Positions 8,592 through 17,752 of a DNA stretch of 29,507 bases are shown one piece after another. How positions within the stretch are numbered: position 1 is the first letter of the stretch; every line of letters begins with the position of its first letter. Location of the stretch: assembly GCA_002747015.1 (NCBI GenBank), contig NVXI01000002.1, positions 81,009 to 110,515 on the forward strand. The letters run 5' to 3'. The position numbers and the translations under genes are program-made. The notes below the pieces were generated by a model. It was not told the origin of the DNA. It saw only the letters and a list, made by a program, of their open reading frames with translations, and searched no databases. Source of the stretch: Zetaproteobacteria bacterium. GTDB taxonomy: Bacteria; Pseudomonadota; Alphaproteobacteria; Micavibrionales; Micavibrionaceae.

Positions 8592-9497
8592 TTAACCATT
8601 TACAACAGCCGCAACTTCAGCTGCAAAATCTTCTTCTTTTTTCTCGATACCTTCACCAAGTTGTATACGTGCAAATGCAACAAGTTTAATATCCTTATCT
8701 ACATCAGCAATCGCCTCTGCCACAGTTTTATCCGTGTCCATAATGAAAGATTGTTCTGTTAGGCAAATTTCTCCGTAAAATTTACGAATGCGACCTTCAA
8801 CCATTTTCTCTGCAATTTCAGGCGGCTTACCAGATGCAATTGCTTGCTCTTTAAGAACTGCGCGTTCACGCTCCAGAACATCTGCGGAAACATCATCCTT
8901 ATTTAGGAATTGAGGGCTAGCTGCGGCAATATGCATTGCAACTTTCTTACCAATTTCTTGAAGAACATCCGCACTTGCAGATGACTCAAGTGCAACCAAA
9001 ACACCAATTGAGCCAAGACCATCAGCCAAAGCACTATGTACATAACCGACAACGGCACCTTCTGACACTTTCAATGTTGTCATGCGACGAAGTGTCATAT
9101 GCTCTCCAATTGTTGTGATCATATCGGTAAGCTTTTCAGAAACTGGCTTACCATTAAGATCAGCAGCAGCCAACTCTTCAAGCGTGCTTACGCTCTTCGC
9201 AACTCCGACAACCTGCTTAACAAAGCTTTGAAAATCTTCATTACGTGCAACGAAATCAGTCTCTGAGTTAAGCTCAATAACAGAACCTACGACACCATCT
9301 GTTTCAACACCGACGAGACCTTCAGCCGCTGTACGTCCAGATTTCTTAGCTGCTTTTGAAAGCCCTTGCGAACGTAACCAGTCAACTGACGCATCCATAT
9401 TTCCATCATTAGCAACGAGTGCCTTTTTTGCGTCCATCATGCCGACACCTGTAGACCCACGTAGCTCTTTAACCATTGATGCTGTTATATCAGCCAT
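8592..9497 (-). CDS. tsf: Elongation factor Ts
   Basis: Nucleotide exchange factor that regenerates EF-Tu-GTP. 301 residues. The N-terminal UBA-like block reads TASMVKELRGSTGVGMMDAK; the EF-Tu contact motif is ETDFVARNEDF. Later blocks are VVGYVHSALADG, the second exchange subdomain with VAMHIAAASPQF, and ERAVLKEQAIASGKP. GAGG precedes the ATG. It follows rpsB after 64 bp, which contain a short hairpin (GGTGC/GCACC at 9544-9556) without a U-tract. The rpsB-tsf pairing is nearly universal in bacteria. Confidence 0.98.
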   Translation of the reverse strand: MADITASMVKELRGSTGVGMMDAKKALVANDGNMDASVDWLRSQGLSKAAKKSGRTAAEGLVGVETDGVVGSVIELNSETDFVARNEDFQSFVKQVVGVAKSVSTLEELAAADLNGKPVSEKLTDMITTIGEHMTLRRMTTLKVSEGAVVGYVHSALADGLGSIGVLVALESSASADVLQEIGKKVAMHIAAASPQFLNKDDVSADVLERERAVLKEQAIASGKPPEIAEKMVEGRIRKFYGEICLTEQSFIMDTDKTVAEAIADVDKDIKLVAFARIQLGEGIEKKEEDFAAEVAAVVNG

Positions 9498-9561
9498 ATC
9501 TATATCCTCTTTATAATGTATATATTTTTATGAATCGTAGAGAGGTGCACAGCACCGACAG

Positions 9562-10500
9562 TTAAGCCGATGCTACTTTTTTCTCTGCTTTATCCTTAGA
9601 CTCTACTTTATCCTTAGACTCTACTTTATCCTTAGACTCTGCTTTATCCTTAGACTCTGCTTTATCCTTAGACTCTGCTTTATCCTTAGACTCTGCTTTA
9701 CCCTTAGGTTTTGCTTTGGACTTTCCTTTGCCTTCTTCTTGAGATTCTTTTGCCTCAGGAAGATCAACCTTCACATCAGTATCCGTACCAACGTCATGAC
9801 CAGAAGATTTAAGTTCAGCTTGAAGACCGTCAAGAACCGCACCAGACACAAGTTCGCAATATAGGTCAATTGCGCGTAATGAATCATCATTACCTGGAAT
9901 AACGTAGTCAATACCATCTGTATTAGAATTACTATCAACGATAGCAAACACAGGAATACCGAGCTTATTTGCTTCTTTAATTGCTATTTCTTCTTTGTTT
10001 GTGTCAATAATAAACAATGCATCAGGCTGTCCGCCCATGTCCTTAATTCCGCCGATAGCCAAAACCAACTTGTCATAGTCGCGCTTCATCATAAGAAGTT
10101 CTTTTTTCGTATAACCGGACTGATCACCTTTGAATACTTTTTCATGATCACGTAAACGCGTAATTGATGATGTAATTGTCTTCCAATTTGTCATCATTCC
10201 ACCAAGCCAGCGATGATTAACATAGTATTGGCCGCAACGTTGCGCACTTTCTGCGATAGAATTCTGCGCTTGGCGCTTTGTACCAACAAAAAGAATACGA
10301 CCGCCTTTAGAAACGATATTACGAATCTCTGTCAATGCGGTTGCCAATAGTGGCTGTGTCTGTTGTAGATCAAGAATATGGACGCCGTTACGTACACCAA
10401 AGATGTACTGACGCATTTTCGGATTCCAGCGACGTGTGTGATGTCCAAAGTGAACGCCAGCCTCTAGTAGTTGACGCATTGTGAATTCAGGTACTGCCAT
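9562..10500 (-). CDS. rpsB: Ribosomal protein S2 with lysine-rich repeated tail
   Basis: Small-subunit protein S2, 312 residues. The fold is recognised from [20 protein letters not shown] at the start, then [47 protein letters not shown] and [20 protein letters not shown]. The body ends near residue 230. The remaining roughly 80 residues are a charged, low-complexity tail holding six tandem hexapeptides of the type AESKDK, preceded by a lysine/glycine-rich stretch. AGGAG precedes the ATG. Long S2 tails occur in alphaproteobacteria, but perfect tandem repeats suggest recent expansion by slippage. The tail is probably flexible and not needed for the S2 fold. Confidence 0.98.
   Translation of the reverse strand: MAVPEFTMRQLLEAGVHFGHHTRRWNPKMRQYIFGVRNGVHILDLQQTQPLLATALTEIRNIVSKGGRILFVGTKRQAQNSIAESAQRCGQYYVNHRWLGGMMTNWKTITSSITRLRDHEKVFKGDQSGYTKKELLMMKRDYDKLVLAIGGIKDMGGQPDALFIIDTNKEEIAIKEANKLGIPVFAIVDSNSNTDGIDYVIPGNDDSLRAIDLYCELVSGAVLDGLQAELKSSGHDVGTDTDVKVDLPEAKESQEEGKGKSKAKPKGKAESKDKAESKDKAESKDKAESKDKVESKDKVESKDKAEKKVASA
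9589..9696 (-). repeat. Six tandem 18-bp repeats inside rpsB
   Basis: Six head-to-tail 18-bp units start at 9589, 9607, 9625, 9643, 9661 and 9679. On the plus strand each reads TTTATCCTTAGACTCT plus GC or AC. The first two units end in AC (codon for Val) and the other four in GC (Ala). On the coding strand they give (AESKDK)4(VESKDK)2. A degenerate seventh unit follows at 9697-9714. Near-perfect DNA identity, not just protein similarity, points to recent slippage or unequal crossover. Confidence 0.95.
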
Positions 10501-10598
10501 TTTAATTCTCCTATTTTTCCAGTTATACCTCTGTAAGCCTCGGTCTGTTAATCAAACACTGGTTCAGGAACTTACATGTGAATTTAAGTTGGGTGTTT

Positions 10599-10625
10599 TT
10601 TATAGGGAAACGTAAAGGATTGCAA
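10599..10625 (-). promoter_or_regulatory. Probable rpsB promoter
   Basis: Minus strand: TTGCAA (10620-10625) and TATAAA (10599-10604) with a 15-base spacer, in the 149-bp gap between the dnaE stop and the rpsB ATG. The implied leader is about 90 nt, enough room for the S2 autoregulation known for rpsB in other bacteria. The short spacer lowers confidence. Confidence 0.45.
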
Positions 10626-10649
10626 GGAAAAACCGCATAATCATTCCCT

Positions 10650-13600
10650 CTACAGCTCTGATATATCAATAACGCCTTTTTCGGAGCGTATTTCATTGCG
10701 CGCTGCGGCGTTTAAAGACCAATGCCCCGGGATATCAATTTGCGCCCGACGATCTTTATCCAAATGCGCGAATATGGTGATTTTAGATCGCCCATTGCCA
10801 CCCTCATCAAGTAACTCTTTTATTCGCGATGCAGCATCACCAGCCGATAAGTGAATATGGATCTCATTTATTTTCCCTTCCAGAGCCTCCTCTAACGGCC
10901 GCAGCTTGTGGGACGTATAGCGCATTTGATCTTCTTTTTGCTCAACCTCAACATTTAAAAGTAACGCCGTTCCTGGCTCCAAATACTCCCTAGCATTGTT
11001 CAATGTTTCAGAAAATATCGTGACCTCAAAAATACCCGTTGGATCGGAAAGTTGAAGAAAGGCATACTTATTACCCTTTTGCGACATTTTCTCCTGCTTT
11101 TTCAGCAACACACCCGCCATTTGATAGGCGGCTTTTGCTTTGGACTTCATATCCTCCTCTACATGAGATAGAGAAACAATTCTCATACGTTCAAATTGCG
11201 CCTGACGCGTATCAAGTGGATGAGCAGATAGATAAAAGCCTACTGCCTTGAACTCCCGTGCCAATTTTTCCAAAGGCCCCCAATTTTTCGCAACTGGTAA
11301 ATCAGGCATCCCAAGGCCACCGTCGCCAGTATCATCACCAAATAGGCTGACCTGCCCCGAATTGCGCTCCTCTTGTAAACTTTGGGCATAACGCAAAACG
11401 ATATCTGATCCGCTGCTTATCTCTGCACGGTTATCATGCAGATTATCAAACGCACCAGAACAAATCAGTTGTTCAAATTGACGTTTATTCATTGTCTTGG
11501 GATCTAGGCGCTGTGCAAAATCTTCTAGGTCTTTATATTCGCCATTTTTCGTGCGCTCCGCGATCAGTAGCTCCATTGCTTGCTCACCAACCCCCTTTAG
11601 TGCCGCCAAAGCATAGCGTACTGCGCCAGATTCCACCTTAAAGTCAGCGTGAGATTTATTCACATCGGGCGTCAAAAGGTTCATTCCCATTTTATCTATG
11701 TCTTGCTTAAAAACACTTAGTTTTTCAGTGTTTCCAAGATCAAGAGTCATTGATGCAGTCATAAATTCTACGGGATGGTTCGCCTTTAACCACGCGGTCC
11801 AATAAGCAATAAGTGCGTAAGCCGCGGCGTGAGATTTGTTAAAGCCATATCCGGCGAATTTTGCAATTTGGTCAAAAATTTCCGAGGATAGTTTTTCTGG
11901 AACATTATTATGCTCCTTTGCACCATCTACGAACATTTTGCGTTGTGCGTCCATTTCCGATTTAATTTTCTTACCCATTGCACGACGCAAGACATCCGCA
12001 CCACCAAGCGTATAACCAGCAAGGCTTTGTGCTGCTTGCATCACTTGCTCTTGATAAATCATCAAGCCATAAGTTTCTTCCAAGAATGGCTTTAAAATTG
12101 GATGCATATAATCTGGCTCTTCACGGCCTTCCTTAACACTAATATATTTGGGGATATTATCCATCGGTCCTGGGCGATACAGAGAGACAAGCGCGATAAT
12201 ATCTTCGAATCTTGTTGGCTTTACCTTACGCAACATATCACGCATGCCCGCACTTTCCAGCTGAAAGACACCGACAGTATCGCCGCGGGCCATCAATTCA
12301 TAAGCCTTAGGGTCATCAATAGAGATTTCAAGTGCGTCTATATGCTCGCCTGTTTCTTCCTTGATAATATTCAGAGTTTTCTGCACGACAGTCATGGTTT
12401 TCAAACCCAAGAAGTCAAACTTCACAAGGCCGGCTTGCTCCACGTATTTCATATTATATTGCGTCACAGGCATGTCAGAGCGCGCATCACGATAAAGCGG
12501 GACAAGCTCGTCCAGTGGCCTATCCCCAATCACAACCCCCGCAGCATGAGTAGAGGCATGACGATAAAGACCCTCTAATTGTAATGCGATATCAATAAGC
12601 TTGCCTTGTGTCTCATCCTTTTTACGCTCTAAGCGCAATTCAGGATCGGCATCCAAGGCCTCTTGCAACGTCATCGGGGCCGCCGGATTATTCGGAATCA
12701 TCTTGGCAATTCTATCAACCTGCCCATAAGACATTTGCAGCACCCGCCCAACATCACGCACAACCGCGCGGGCTTGGAGCTTTCCAAAGGTAATAATCTG
12801 TGCGACATGGTCATGACCATAACGTTCTTGCACGTATTTAATCACCTCGTCACGGCGATCTTGACAAAAATCCACATCAAAGTCAGGCATAGACACACGT
12901 TCAGGATTCAAAAACCTCTCAAACAGAAGACCAAGTTCTAGCGGGTCAAGGTCGGTGATTTGTAACGACCAAGCAACAATAGATCCCGCACCAGATCCCC
13001 GGCCTGGGCCAACAGGTATATCCTGATCTTTTGACCATTTAATGAAATCTGAACAAATAAGGAAATACCCAGGAAAACCCATTTGATTGATAATACCCAA
13101 CTCAAAATCCAAGCGATCCCAATATGGCTTTGAAACTTTCTTTTTCTCTGCCTCGTCCATTGTATCTTTTAAAACAAATTTATTTAGGCGCCACTCCAAC
13201 CCATTCTTGGATTGAACGGCTAACTCTTCAGTCTCAGGGCGTTTACTCTCTGTTTCAAAAGGCGGGAGAATTGGGGCAATCACCTTTAAAATATAGGAAC
13301 ATCTTTGTGCAATAACGACTGTGTTTTGAATAGCCTCAGGAATATCCGCAAACAAATCAATCATTTCACGGGCAGATTTAAAATAATGTTCTGGCGTAAC
13401 TTTGCGACGATCTTCTTCGCTTATATAACGCCCTTCAGCAATACAAAGCAGCGCATCATGCGCCTCATATGCACCTTTATCCCTAAAATAACAATCATTT
13501 GTCGCAACAAGGGGAATGTTATGCGCATAAGCGAGGTCAATTAGCCCCTCCTCCACTTTATCCTCATCTGACGAACCATGACGTTGCAATTCTATATAGA

Positions 13601-14078
13601 ATGCGTCTTTGAAGATATTATTTAGACGCCTTACCTCTTGCTCTGCCTTGCCCTTCTGCCCATGTAAGAGCGCCTGTGCAATGGCGCCATTCATCCCACC
13701 ACTCAGGCAAATAATATCCTTTGCATAAGTTTCTAACGTGCTATACGTCGTTGCGACCTCTGCCTGTTCATTGTCATTTATATATAAAGAACTCACAATC
13801 TTACAAAGGTTTTTATAACCCTGCTCGCTTTGCGCAAATAAGACCAACTCACTTTGATCACTGCCAACGGTAATTTGGCATCCGAATATCGGCTGTACAC
13901 CTGCTTTTTCTGCGCTTAGAGCAAACTCCATTGCGCCAAAGAGATTATTTGAATCAGTTACGGCGACGGCAGGCATAGATTGCCCCACGCAAAGAGCAAG
14001 GAGGTCATTGATCTTAATTGCCCCCTCCGCCAATGAATAGGCCGAGTGCAAGTGGAGATGCACAAATTGTTGTTTCAT
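10650..14078 (-). CDS. dnaE: DNA polymerase III alpha subunit
   Basis: Replicative polymerase, C-family. 1142 residues, close to E. coli length. The N-terminal PHP domain starts HLHLHSAYSLAEGA (7-20). The palm has the metal-binding aspartates D401 and D403 in PDFDVDFCQDRR and the third at D555 in LVKFDFLGLK, the same numbers as in E. coli. GPGRGSGAGSIVAW (358-370) and YRPGPMDNIP are further blocks. KFAGYGFNKSHAAAYALIAY is the fingers/helix-hairpin region. An OB domain lies near residue 970. The ATG at 14078 is placed by homology; no Shine-Dalgarno is visible before it. It follows lolD after 45 bp. Confidence 0.98.
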   Translation of the reverse strand: MKQQFVHLHLHSAYSLAEGAIKINDLLALCVGQSMPAVAVTDSNNLFGAMEFALSAEKAGVQPIFGCQITVGSDQSELVLFAQSEQGYKNLCKIVSSLYINDNEQAEVATTYSTLETYAKDIICLSGGMNGAIAQALLHGQKGKAEQEVRRLNNIFKDAFYIELQRHGSSDEDKVEEGLIDLAYAHNIPLVATNDCYFRDKGAYEAHDALLCIAEGRYISEEDRRKVTPEHYFKSAREMIDLFADIPEAIQNTVVIAQRCSYILKVIAPILPPFETESKRPETEELAVQSKNGLEWRLNKFVLKDTMDEAEKKKVSKPYWDRLDFELGIINQMGFPGYFLICSDFIKWSKDQDIPVGPGRGSGAGSIVAWSLQITDLDPLELGLLFERFLNPERVSMPDFDVDFCQDRRDEVIKYVQERYGHDHVAQIITFGKLQARAVVRDVGRVLQMSYGQVDRIAKMIPNNPAAPMTLQEALDADPELRLERKKDETQGKLIDIALQLEGLYRHASTHAAGVVIGDRPLDELVPLYRDARSDMPVTQYNMKYVEQAGLVKFDFLGLKTMTVVQKTLNIIKEETGEHIDALEISIDDPKAYELMARGDTVGVFQLESAGMRDMLRKVKPTRFEDIIALVSLYRPGPMDNIPKYISVKEGREEPDYMHPILKPFLEETYGLMIYQEQVMQAAQSLAGYTLGGADVLRRAMGKKIKSEMDAQRKMFVDGAKEHNNVPEKLSSEIFDQIAKFAGYGFNKSHAAAYALIAYWTAWLKANHPVEFMTASMTLDLGNTEKLSVFKQDIDKMGMNLLTPDVNKSHADFKVESGAVRYALAALKGVGEQAMELLIAERTKNGEYKDLEDFAQRLDPKTMNKRQFEQLICSGAFDNLHDNRAEISSGSDIVLRYAQSLQEERNSGQVSLFGDDTGDGGLGMPDLPVAKNWGPLEKLAREFKAVGFYLSAHPLDTRQAQFERMRIVSLSHVEEDMKSKAKAAYQMAGVLLKKQEKMSQKGNKYAFLQLSDPTGIFEVTIFSETLNNAREYLEPGTALLLNVEVEQKEDQMRYTSHKLRPLEEALEGKINEIHIHLSAGDAASRIKELLDEGGNGRSKITIFAHLDKDRRAQIDIPGHWSLNAAARNEIRSEKGVIDISEL

Positions 14079-14123
14079 GTGCGAAGAATAGCAGATATAG
14101 ACAGCGGATATCTACGGTAAAAA

Positions 14124-15008
14124 TTAGTAAGGAAGAACTCTTCCAGATTTAACTTCCAGAATACGATCCATTTCACTGGCAAGTTCCATATTATGGGTCG
14201 CAATTAATGCTCCAATTCCGCGATTTCTCACCTGTTTCAGAAGAATTTCAAAAACCTCCCCCGATGTTTCAGGGTCAAGATTTCCTGTAGGCTCATCAGC
14301 GAATAAAAGATAAGGATCATTTATTAGGGCTCTGGCAATTGCCACGCGTTGTTGTTCTCCACCGGACAGCGTTGCAGGGCGATGTTTCAAACGATGATCC
14401 AAACCCAACTGTTCAAGCAAATCCGCGGCCTTTTCCTCAGCCTCTTTTTGCTTAATCCCTGCAATAATTTGTGGTAAAGCCACATTTTCAAGTGCACTAA
14501 ACTCCGGCAAAAGATGATGAAACTGATACACAAAGCCAATATGCCCATTGCGTAATTTTGTACGTTGCCGATCTGACAGCCTTGAGATATCACGATCACC
14601 AATGAAAATTTGGCCCGAGGTTGGGGAATCAAGTAATCCTAATATCTGAAGTAAGGTTGATTTTCCCGAGCCACTAGGACCGATTAGGGCAACGATCTCC
14701 CCTGAATGGAGGCGTAGATCAACATTTTTAAGTATTTCCAGCTTATTCGTTCCTTGAGAAAACTCTTTATTTATCCCCCGGACCGTCAACAGAGTATTTC
14801 CTTCCGTTGACAAATATTCATCATTTTGCGCCTCTTCGTGAAGATCCTCCAGATCAATATCATCATCGCCCAAGTCATCATCATCTAGAATGAAATCATC
14901 ATCCTCACTCACATCCGGTGCAGGCATGAAGTAGTTATCCTTATCAGACACAATTTCAGCATCTGGAAAGCTATATTTTTCAAAGATATCCATCAATCGT
15001 ATGTCCAT
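14124..15008 (-). CDS. lolD: Lipoprotein-releasing ABC ATPase LolD with acidic N-terminal extension
   Basis: ATPase of the LolCDE machine that extracts lipoproteins from the inner membrane. From the ATG at 15008: Walker A GPSGSGKST (110-118), the LolD-typical VYQFHHLLPEFSALENV, signature LSGGEQQR and Walker B LLFADEPTGNLD. Family members are usually about 225-235 residues; this one is about 294. The ABC domain begins near residue 72 (LLTVRGINKEF). The preceding 70 residues are strongly acidic (19 Asp/Glu within about 36 residues, including DDDD and GDDDIDLEDLHEE). The start is uncertain: a TTG at 15014 and an ATG at 14993 are alternatives, all without a strong Shine-Dalgarno. A start at the ABC domain would need a non-ATG codon. 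It follows lolC after about 30 bp. Confidence 0.93.
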   Translation of the reverse strand: MDIRLMDIFEKYSFPDAEIVSDKDNYFMPAPDVSEDDDFILDDDDLGDDDIDLEDLHEEAQNDEYLSTEGNTLLTVRGINKEFSQGTNKLEILKNVDLRLHSGEIVALIGPSGSGKSTLLQILGLLDSPTSGQIFIGDRDISRLSDRQRTKLRNGHIGFVYQFHHLLPEFSALENVALPQIIAGIKQKEAEEKAADLLEQLGLDHRLKHRPATLSGGEQQRVAIARALINDPYLLFADEPTGNLDPETSGEVFEILLKQVRNRGIGALIATHNMELASEMDRILEVKSGRVLPY

Positions 15009-15038
15009 TATCAATATCTATCATTTTCATTCAGAGTA

Positions 15039-16280
15039 TTATTCATAGCGCAGAGCCTCAACAGGATCGAGGCGAGCAGCACGCCACGCCGGATAAATTG
15101 TCGCAAGAATAGAAAGCGCAAAAGCCATTAGAACCACCGTTGATACCTCATTCCAATCCAGTTCTGCTGGTATCTCGGAAAGGAAACGAATTTCTTCATC
15201 CCAGAGCACCGTACCGGTCAGCCCCTCGATAACTTTACGCACTGTCTCAATATTAAGAGCAAAAGAAACACCAAGTATAGCACCCAAAATCGTACCTATA
15301 AAACCGATACTCGCCCCCGTTAACATGAATATACGCATCATATTCCCACGCGTTGCCCCCATGGTTCGCATAATTGCAATATCGTGTCCCTTATCCTTTA
15401 CCAGCATAATCATAGAGGAAATAATATTAAACGCGGCCACAATAATAATCATACTGAGTATTAAAAACATCACATTACGCTCGACCTCTAACGCATTAAA
15501 GAAACTCTTATTCATATCGCGCCAATCATATATACCCGCACGGCCATTAATTTCGATCTCAACAGCACGACGTATTTCATCAATTTTATCGGGCTGGCTG
15601 AGAAATATTTCAATTGCGCTAACACTATCTTTAAATTGAAAAAATTTTTGCGCTGCTGGTAAAGGCATAAATACAAAACCATTATTATATTCATACATTT
15701 CAACATCAAATATAAGGGCAATTTCAAAGGAACGCTGTGTCGGAACAGTTCCAAAAGGTGTGCTTTTTAATTTAGGTGACATAAGGATTATTTTATCACC
15801 AATATTAATATGCAGTCGCTTTGCTAACACATTGCCAATGGCAATCTTAAAACCTCTAAAATTCTCTATTTCCCCTTGGCGAATACCATTATACAAAATA
15901 TCACGTGCAATAAAATCTGACTGAGAAATGCCCCGCACCATTACGCCACTGGCAGCAGAATGGAAAGACAGCAAAGTCTGGCTTTCAATTACAGGGGTAA
16001 CAGAGGCAACGCCCGGCACAGATTTAATGGCTTTACTCAACGGCACATAATCATACAATGCACCCACTTGTGAGTACGCATTCATATGCCCGCCCATACC
16101 TAGAATACGGCTGAATAATTCATGCCGAAACCCATTCATAACGCTCATCACGATAATAAGAGTTGCAACTCCCAGCATAATCCCTGCGAACGAAAACCCC
16201 GCAATAACAGAGACAAAGCCCTCTGCCTTTTTAGAGCGTAAATAACGCCATGCTACGGTGCGTTCAAATTTAGAGATCAA
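15039..16280 (-). CDS. lolC: Lipoprotein-releasing permease LolC/LolE family
   Basis: Inner-membrane permease that works with LolD. 413 residues with the family's layout: one N-terminal membrane helix, a large periplasmic domain (about 50-270), then three helices. Diagnostic blocks are FERTVAWRYLRSKKAEGFVS, GIMLGVATLIIVMSVMNGF, the MacB-like periplasmic segment, LVKDKGHDIAIMRTMGAT, and the C-terminal AFALSILATIYPAWRAARLD with DPVEALRYE. There is one permease gene next to lolD, as usual in alphaproteobacteria, where a single LolC/E hybrid (LolF type) replaces the LolC-LolE pair. It starts 2 bp after proS. Confidence 0.95.
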   Translation of the reverse strand: MISKFERTVAWRYLRSKKAEGFVSVIAGFSFAGIMLGVATLIIVMSVMNGFRHELFSRILGMGGHMNAYSQVGALYDYVPLSKAIKSVPGVASVTPVIESQTLLSFHSAASGVMVRGISQSDFIARDILYNGIRQGEIENFRGFKIAIGNVLAKRLHINIGDKIILMSPKLKSTPFGTVPTQRSFEIALIFDVEMYEYNNGFVFMPLPAAQKFFQFKDSVSAIEIFLSQPDKIDEIRRAVEIEINGRAGIYDWRDMNKSFFNALEVERNVMFLILSMIIIVAAFNIISSMIMLVKDKGHDIAIMRTMGATRGNMMRIFMLTGASIGFIGTILGAILGVSFALNIETVRKVIEGLTGTVLWDEEIRFLSEIPAELDWNEVSTVVLMAFALSILATIYPAWRAARLDPVEALRYE

Positions 16281-16282
16281 AA

Positions 16283-17731
16283 TTAATACGCCTTCCCGAT
16301 TAGAACTTTTTCACCTTTATCAGCAAACGGCATGCAGCGCGTTGACAGAGAGTATTTTTTCATAACAGCTTCAAGTGTTGCATCTTCCAAAACACTAATG
16401 GGTACTTTCACAAGGCCAATACGGTCATTGGCAAAGAAACCATCAATATCCGCAACCGTTTCACTATCAATTGTGTGTTCGTCCCTAAATGCTTTCGAAC
16501 GTGCAAGCATCGCATCATGGATATCATCCAATACCGTTGGTAACTTTTTCAAGAATCCATCAACAGACATGGTTTCTTTTGAATCGCGCCCGATATCACG
16601 GCGTACGAATGTAACTTCGCCTTTTTCAACTTCACGTCCACCAATTTCAACACGCACAGGAACACCCTTTTTAACAGCATCCCACATTTTATCAGAACTA
16701 CGCATATCTCGTTTATCAATATGAACACGCATTCCTTGAGCCTTTAGTTTATTGGCCAACTTTTGTGCAAAGTCAAAAATTTTGTCTTCGGTCGAAGCAT
16801 CTTTAATGAATGGCAATATAATGACTTGCTGGGGGGCGATACGTGGTGGCATCATCATCCCGTCATCATCCCCATGTATCATAATCATCCCACCGATGAC
16901 ACGTGTGGAAAATGCCCAACTTGTCGTATGCGCGAACTGCTCCGCGCCCTCACGCCCTTGGAATGTGATGTTACAACTACGCGAGAATGTTTGTCCTAAA
17001 TCATGTGTTGTGGCGGCCTGCAAGGCTTTACCATCTTGCATAACGGCTTCGAAAGCATATGTCTCTAACGCTCCGGGAAAACGCTCATCCGGAGTTTTAA
17101 TACCTGTATAGCCAGAAAATGCTAGATATTCCTCAAAGAATTTTTCGTACATTCCAAGAATGGTTAAACAATCCTCTTTGGCCTCTTCCGGCGTTTCAAA
17201 CGCATTATGCCCTTCATGCCAGAAAAACTCAGAGGTACGCAAAAATAAACGTGTACGCATTTCCCAACGCATCACATTTGACCATTGATTTAACTTCATA
17301 GGTAAATCACGATAAGATTGTATCCAGCGCGACATCGCATCACCAATAATGGTTTCTGATGTTGGTCGGATAACATATGGCTCTTCCAACTTACCGGCAG
17401 GAACAAGGCCATCCTCACCAACTTCTAAGCGATGATGCGTGACAACCGCACATTCTTTCGCAAACCCTTCAATATGCTCAGCCTCTTTTTCAAGAAAAGA
17501 TAGAGGGATTAGCAAGGGAAAGCTGGCATTTTGAACGCCATAATCTTTAAGCCAGCCATCAAATACACTTTGCATTTTTTCCCACAAAGCAAAACCATAT
17601 GGCTTAATAATCATGCACCCACGCACAGGGGAGTTTTCGGCCATATCAGCAGCTTTTATAACCTGCTGGTACCACTCTGGAAAATCTTCCGCGCGCGTTG
17701 GTATGATTGCGGTTCGATGCTTCTTACCCAT
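16283..17731 (-). CDS. proS: Prolyl-tRNA synthetase, archaeal/eukaryotic type
   Basis: Charges tRNA-Pro with proline. 482 residues. Class II motif 2 is RWEMRT with FLRTSEFFWHEGHNAFET (163-180). RPTSETIIGD is at 122-131, QAATTHDLGQTFS at 238-250, and motif 3 is HGDDDGMMMPPRIAP (286-300). The anticodon-binding domain follows, then a C-terminal domain with CMPF and ending in GKAY, a terminal tyrosine as in archaeal and eukaryotic enzymes. These blocks match the archaeal/eukaryotic class, not the bacterial class normally found in alphaproteobacteria (about 440 residues). The position upstream of lolC is the normal alphaproteobacterial proS locus, which suggests replacement in place. GGAG lies 11 bases before the ATG. 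Confidence 0.96.
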   Translation of the reverse strand: MGKKHRTAIIPTRAEDFPEWYQQVIKAADMAENSPVRGCMIIKPYGFALWEKMQSVFDGWLKDYGVQNASFPLLIPLSFLEKEAEHIEGFAKECAVVTHHRLEVGEDGLVPAGKLEEPYVIRPTSETIIGDAMSRWIQSYRDLPMKLNQWSNVMRWEMRTRLFLRTSEFFWHEGHNAFETPEEAKEDCLTILGMYEKFFEEYLAFSGYTGIKTPDERFPGALETYAFEAVMQDGKALQAATTHDLGQTFSRSCNITFQGREGAEQFAHTTSWAFSTRVIGGMIMIHGDDDGMMMPPRIAPQQVIILPFIKDASTEDKIFDFAQKLANKLKAQGMRVHIDKRDMRSSDKMWDAVKKGVPVRVEIGGREVEKGEVTFVRRDIGRDSKETMSVDGFLKKLPTVLDDIHDAMLARSKAFRDEHTIDSETVADIDGFFANDRIGLVKVPISVLEDATLEAVMKKYSLSTRCMPFADKGEKVLIGKAY

Positions 17732-17752
17732 AGTATTTTATACTCCGTAGAA

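Noticed and set aside
9544..9556. Terminator between rpsB and tsf
   Set aside because: The GGTGC/GCACC stem is only 5 bp and has no U-tract; rpsB and tsf are normally co-transcribed.
9589..9696. CRISPR-like array
   Set aside because: The repeats are contiguous 18-bp units without spacers and lie in frame within rpsB.
12102..12578. Plus-strand frame of 158 codons inside dnaE
   Set aside because: It lies antisense to the conserved polymerase domain and has no recognisable domain; it is a by-product of dnaE codons.
16332..17111. Several plus-strand frames (119-130 codons) inside proS
   Set aside because: They are antisense to a clear ProRS and rich in Ser/Ile/Arg as expected from the complement of its codons.
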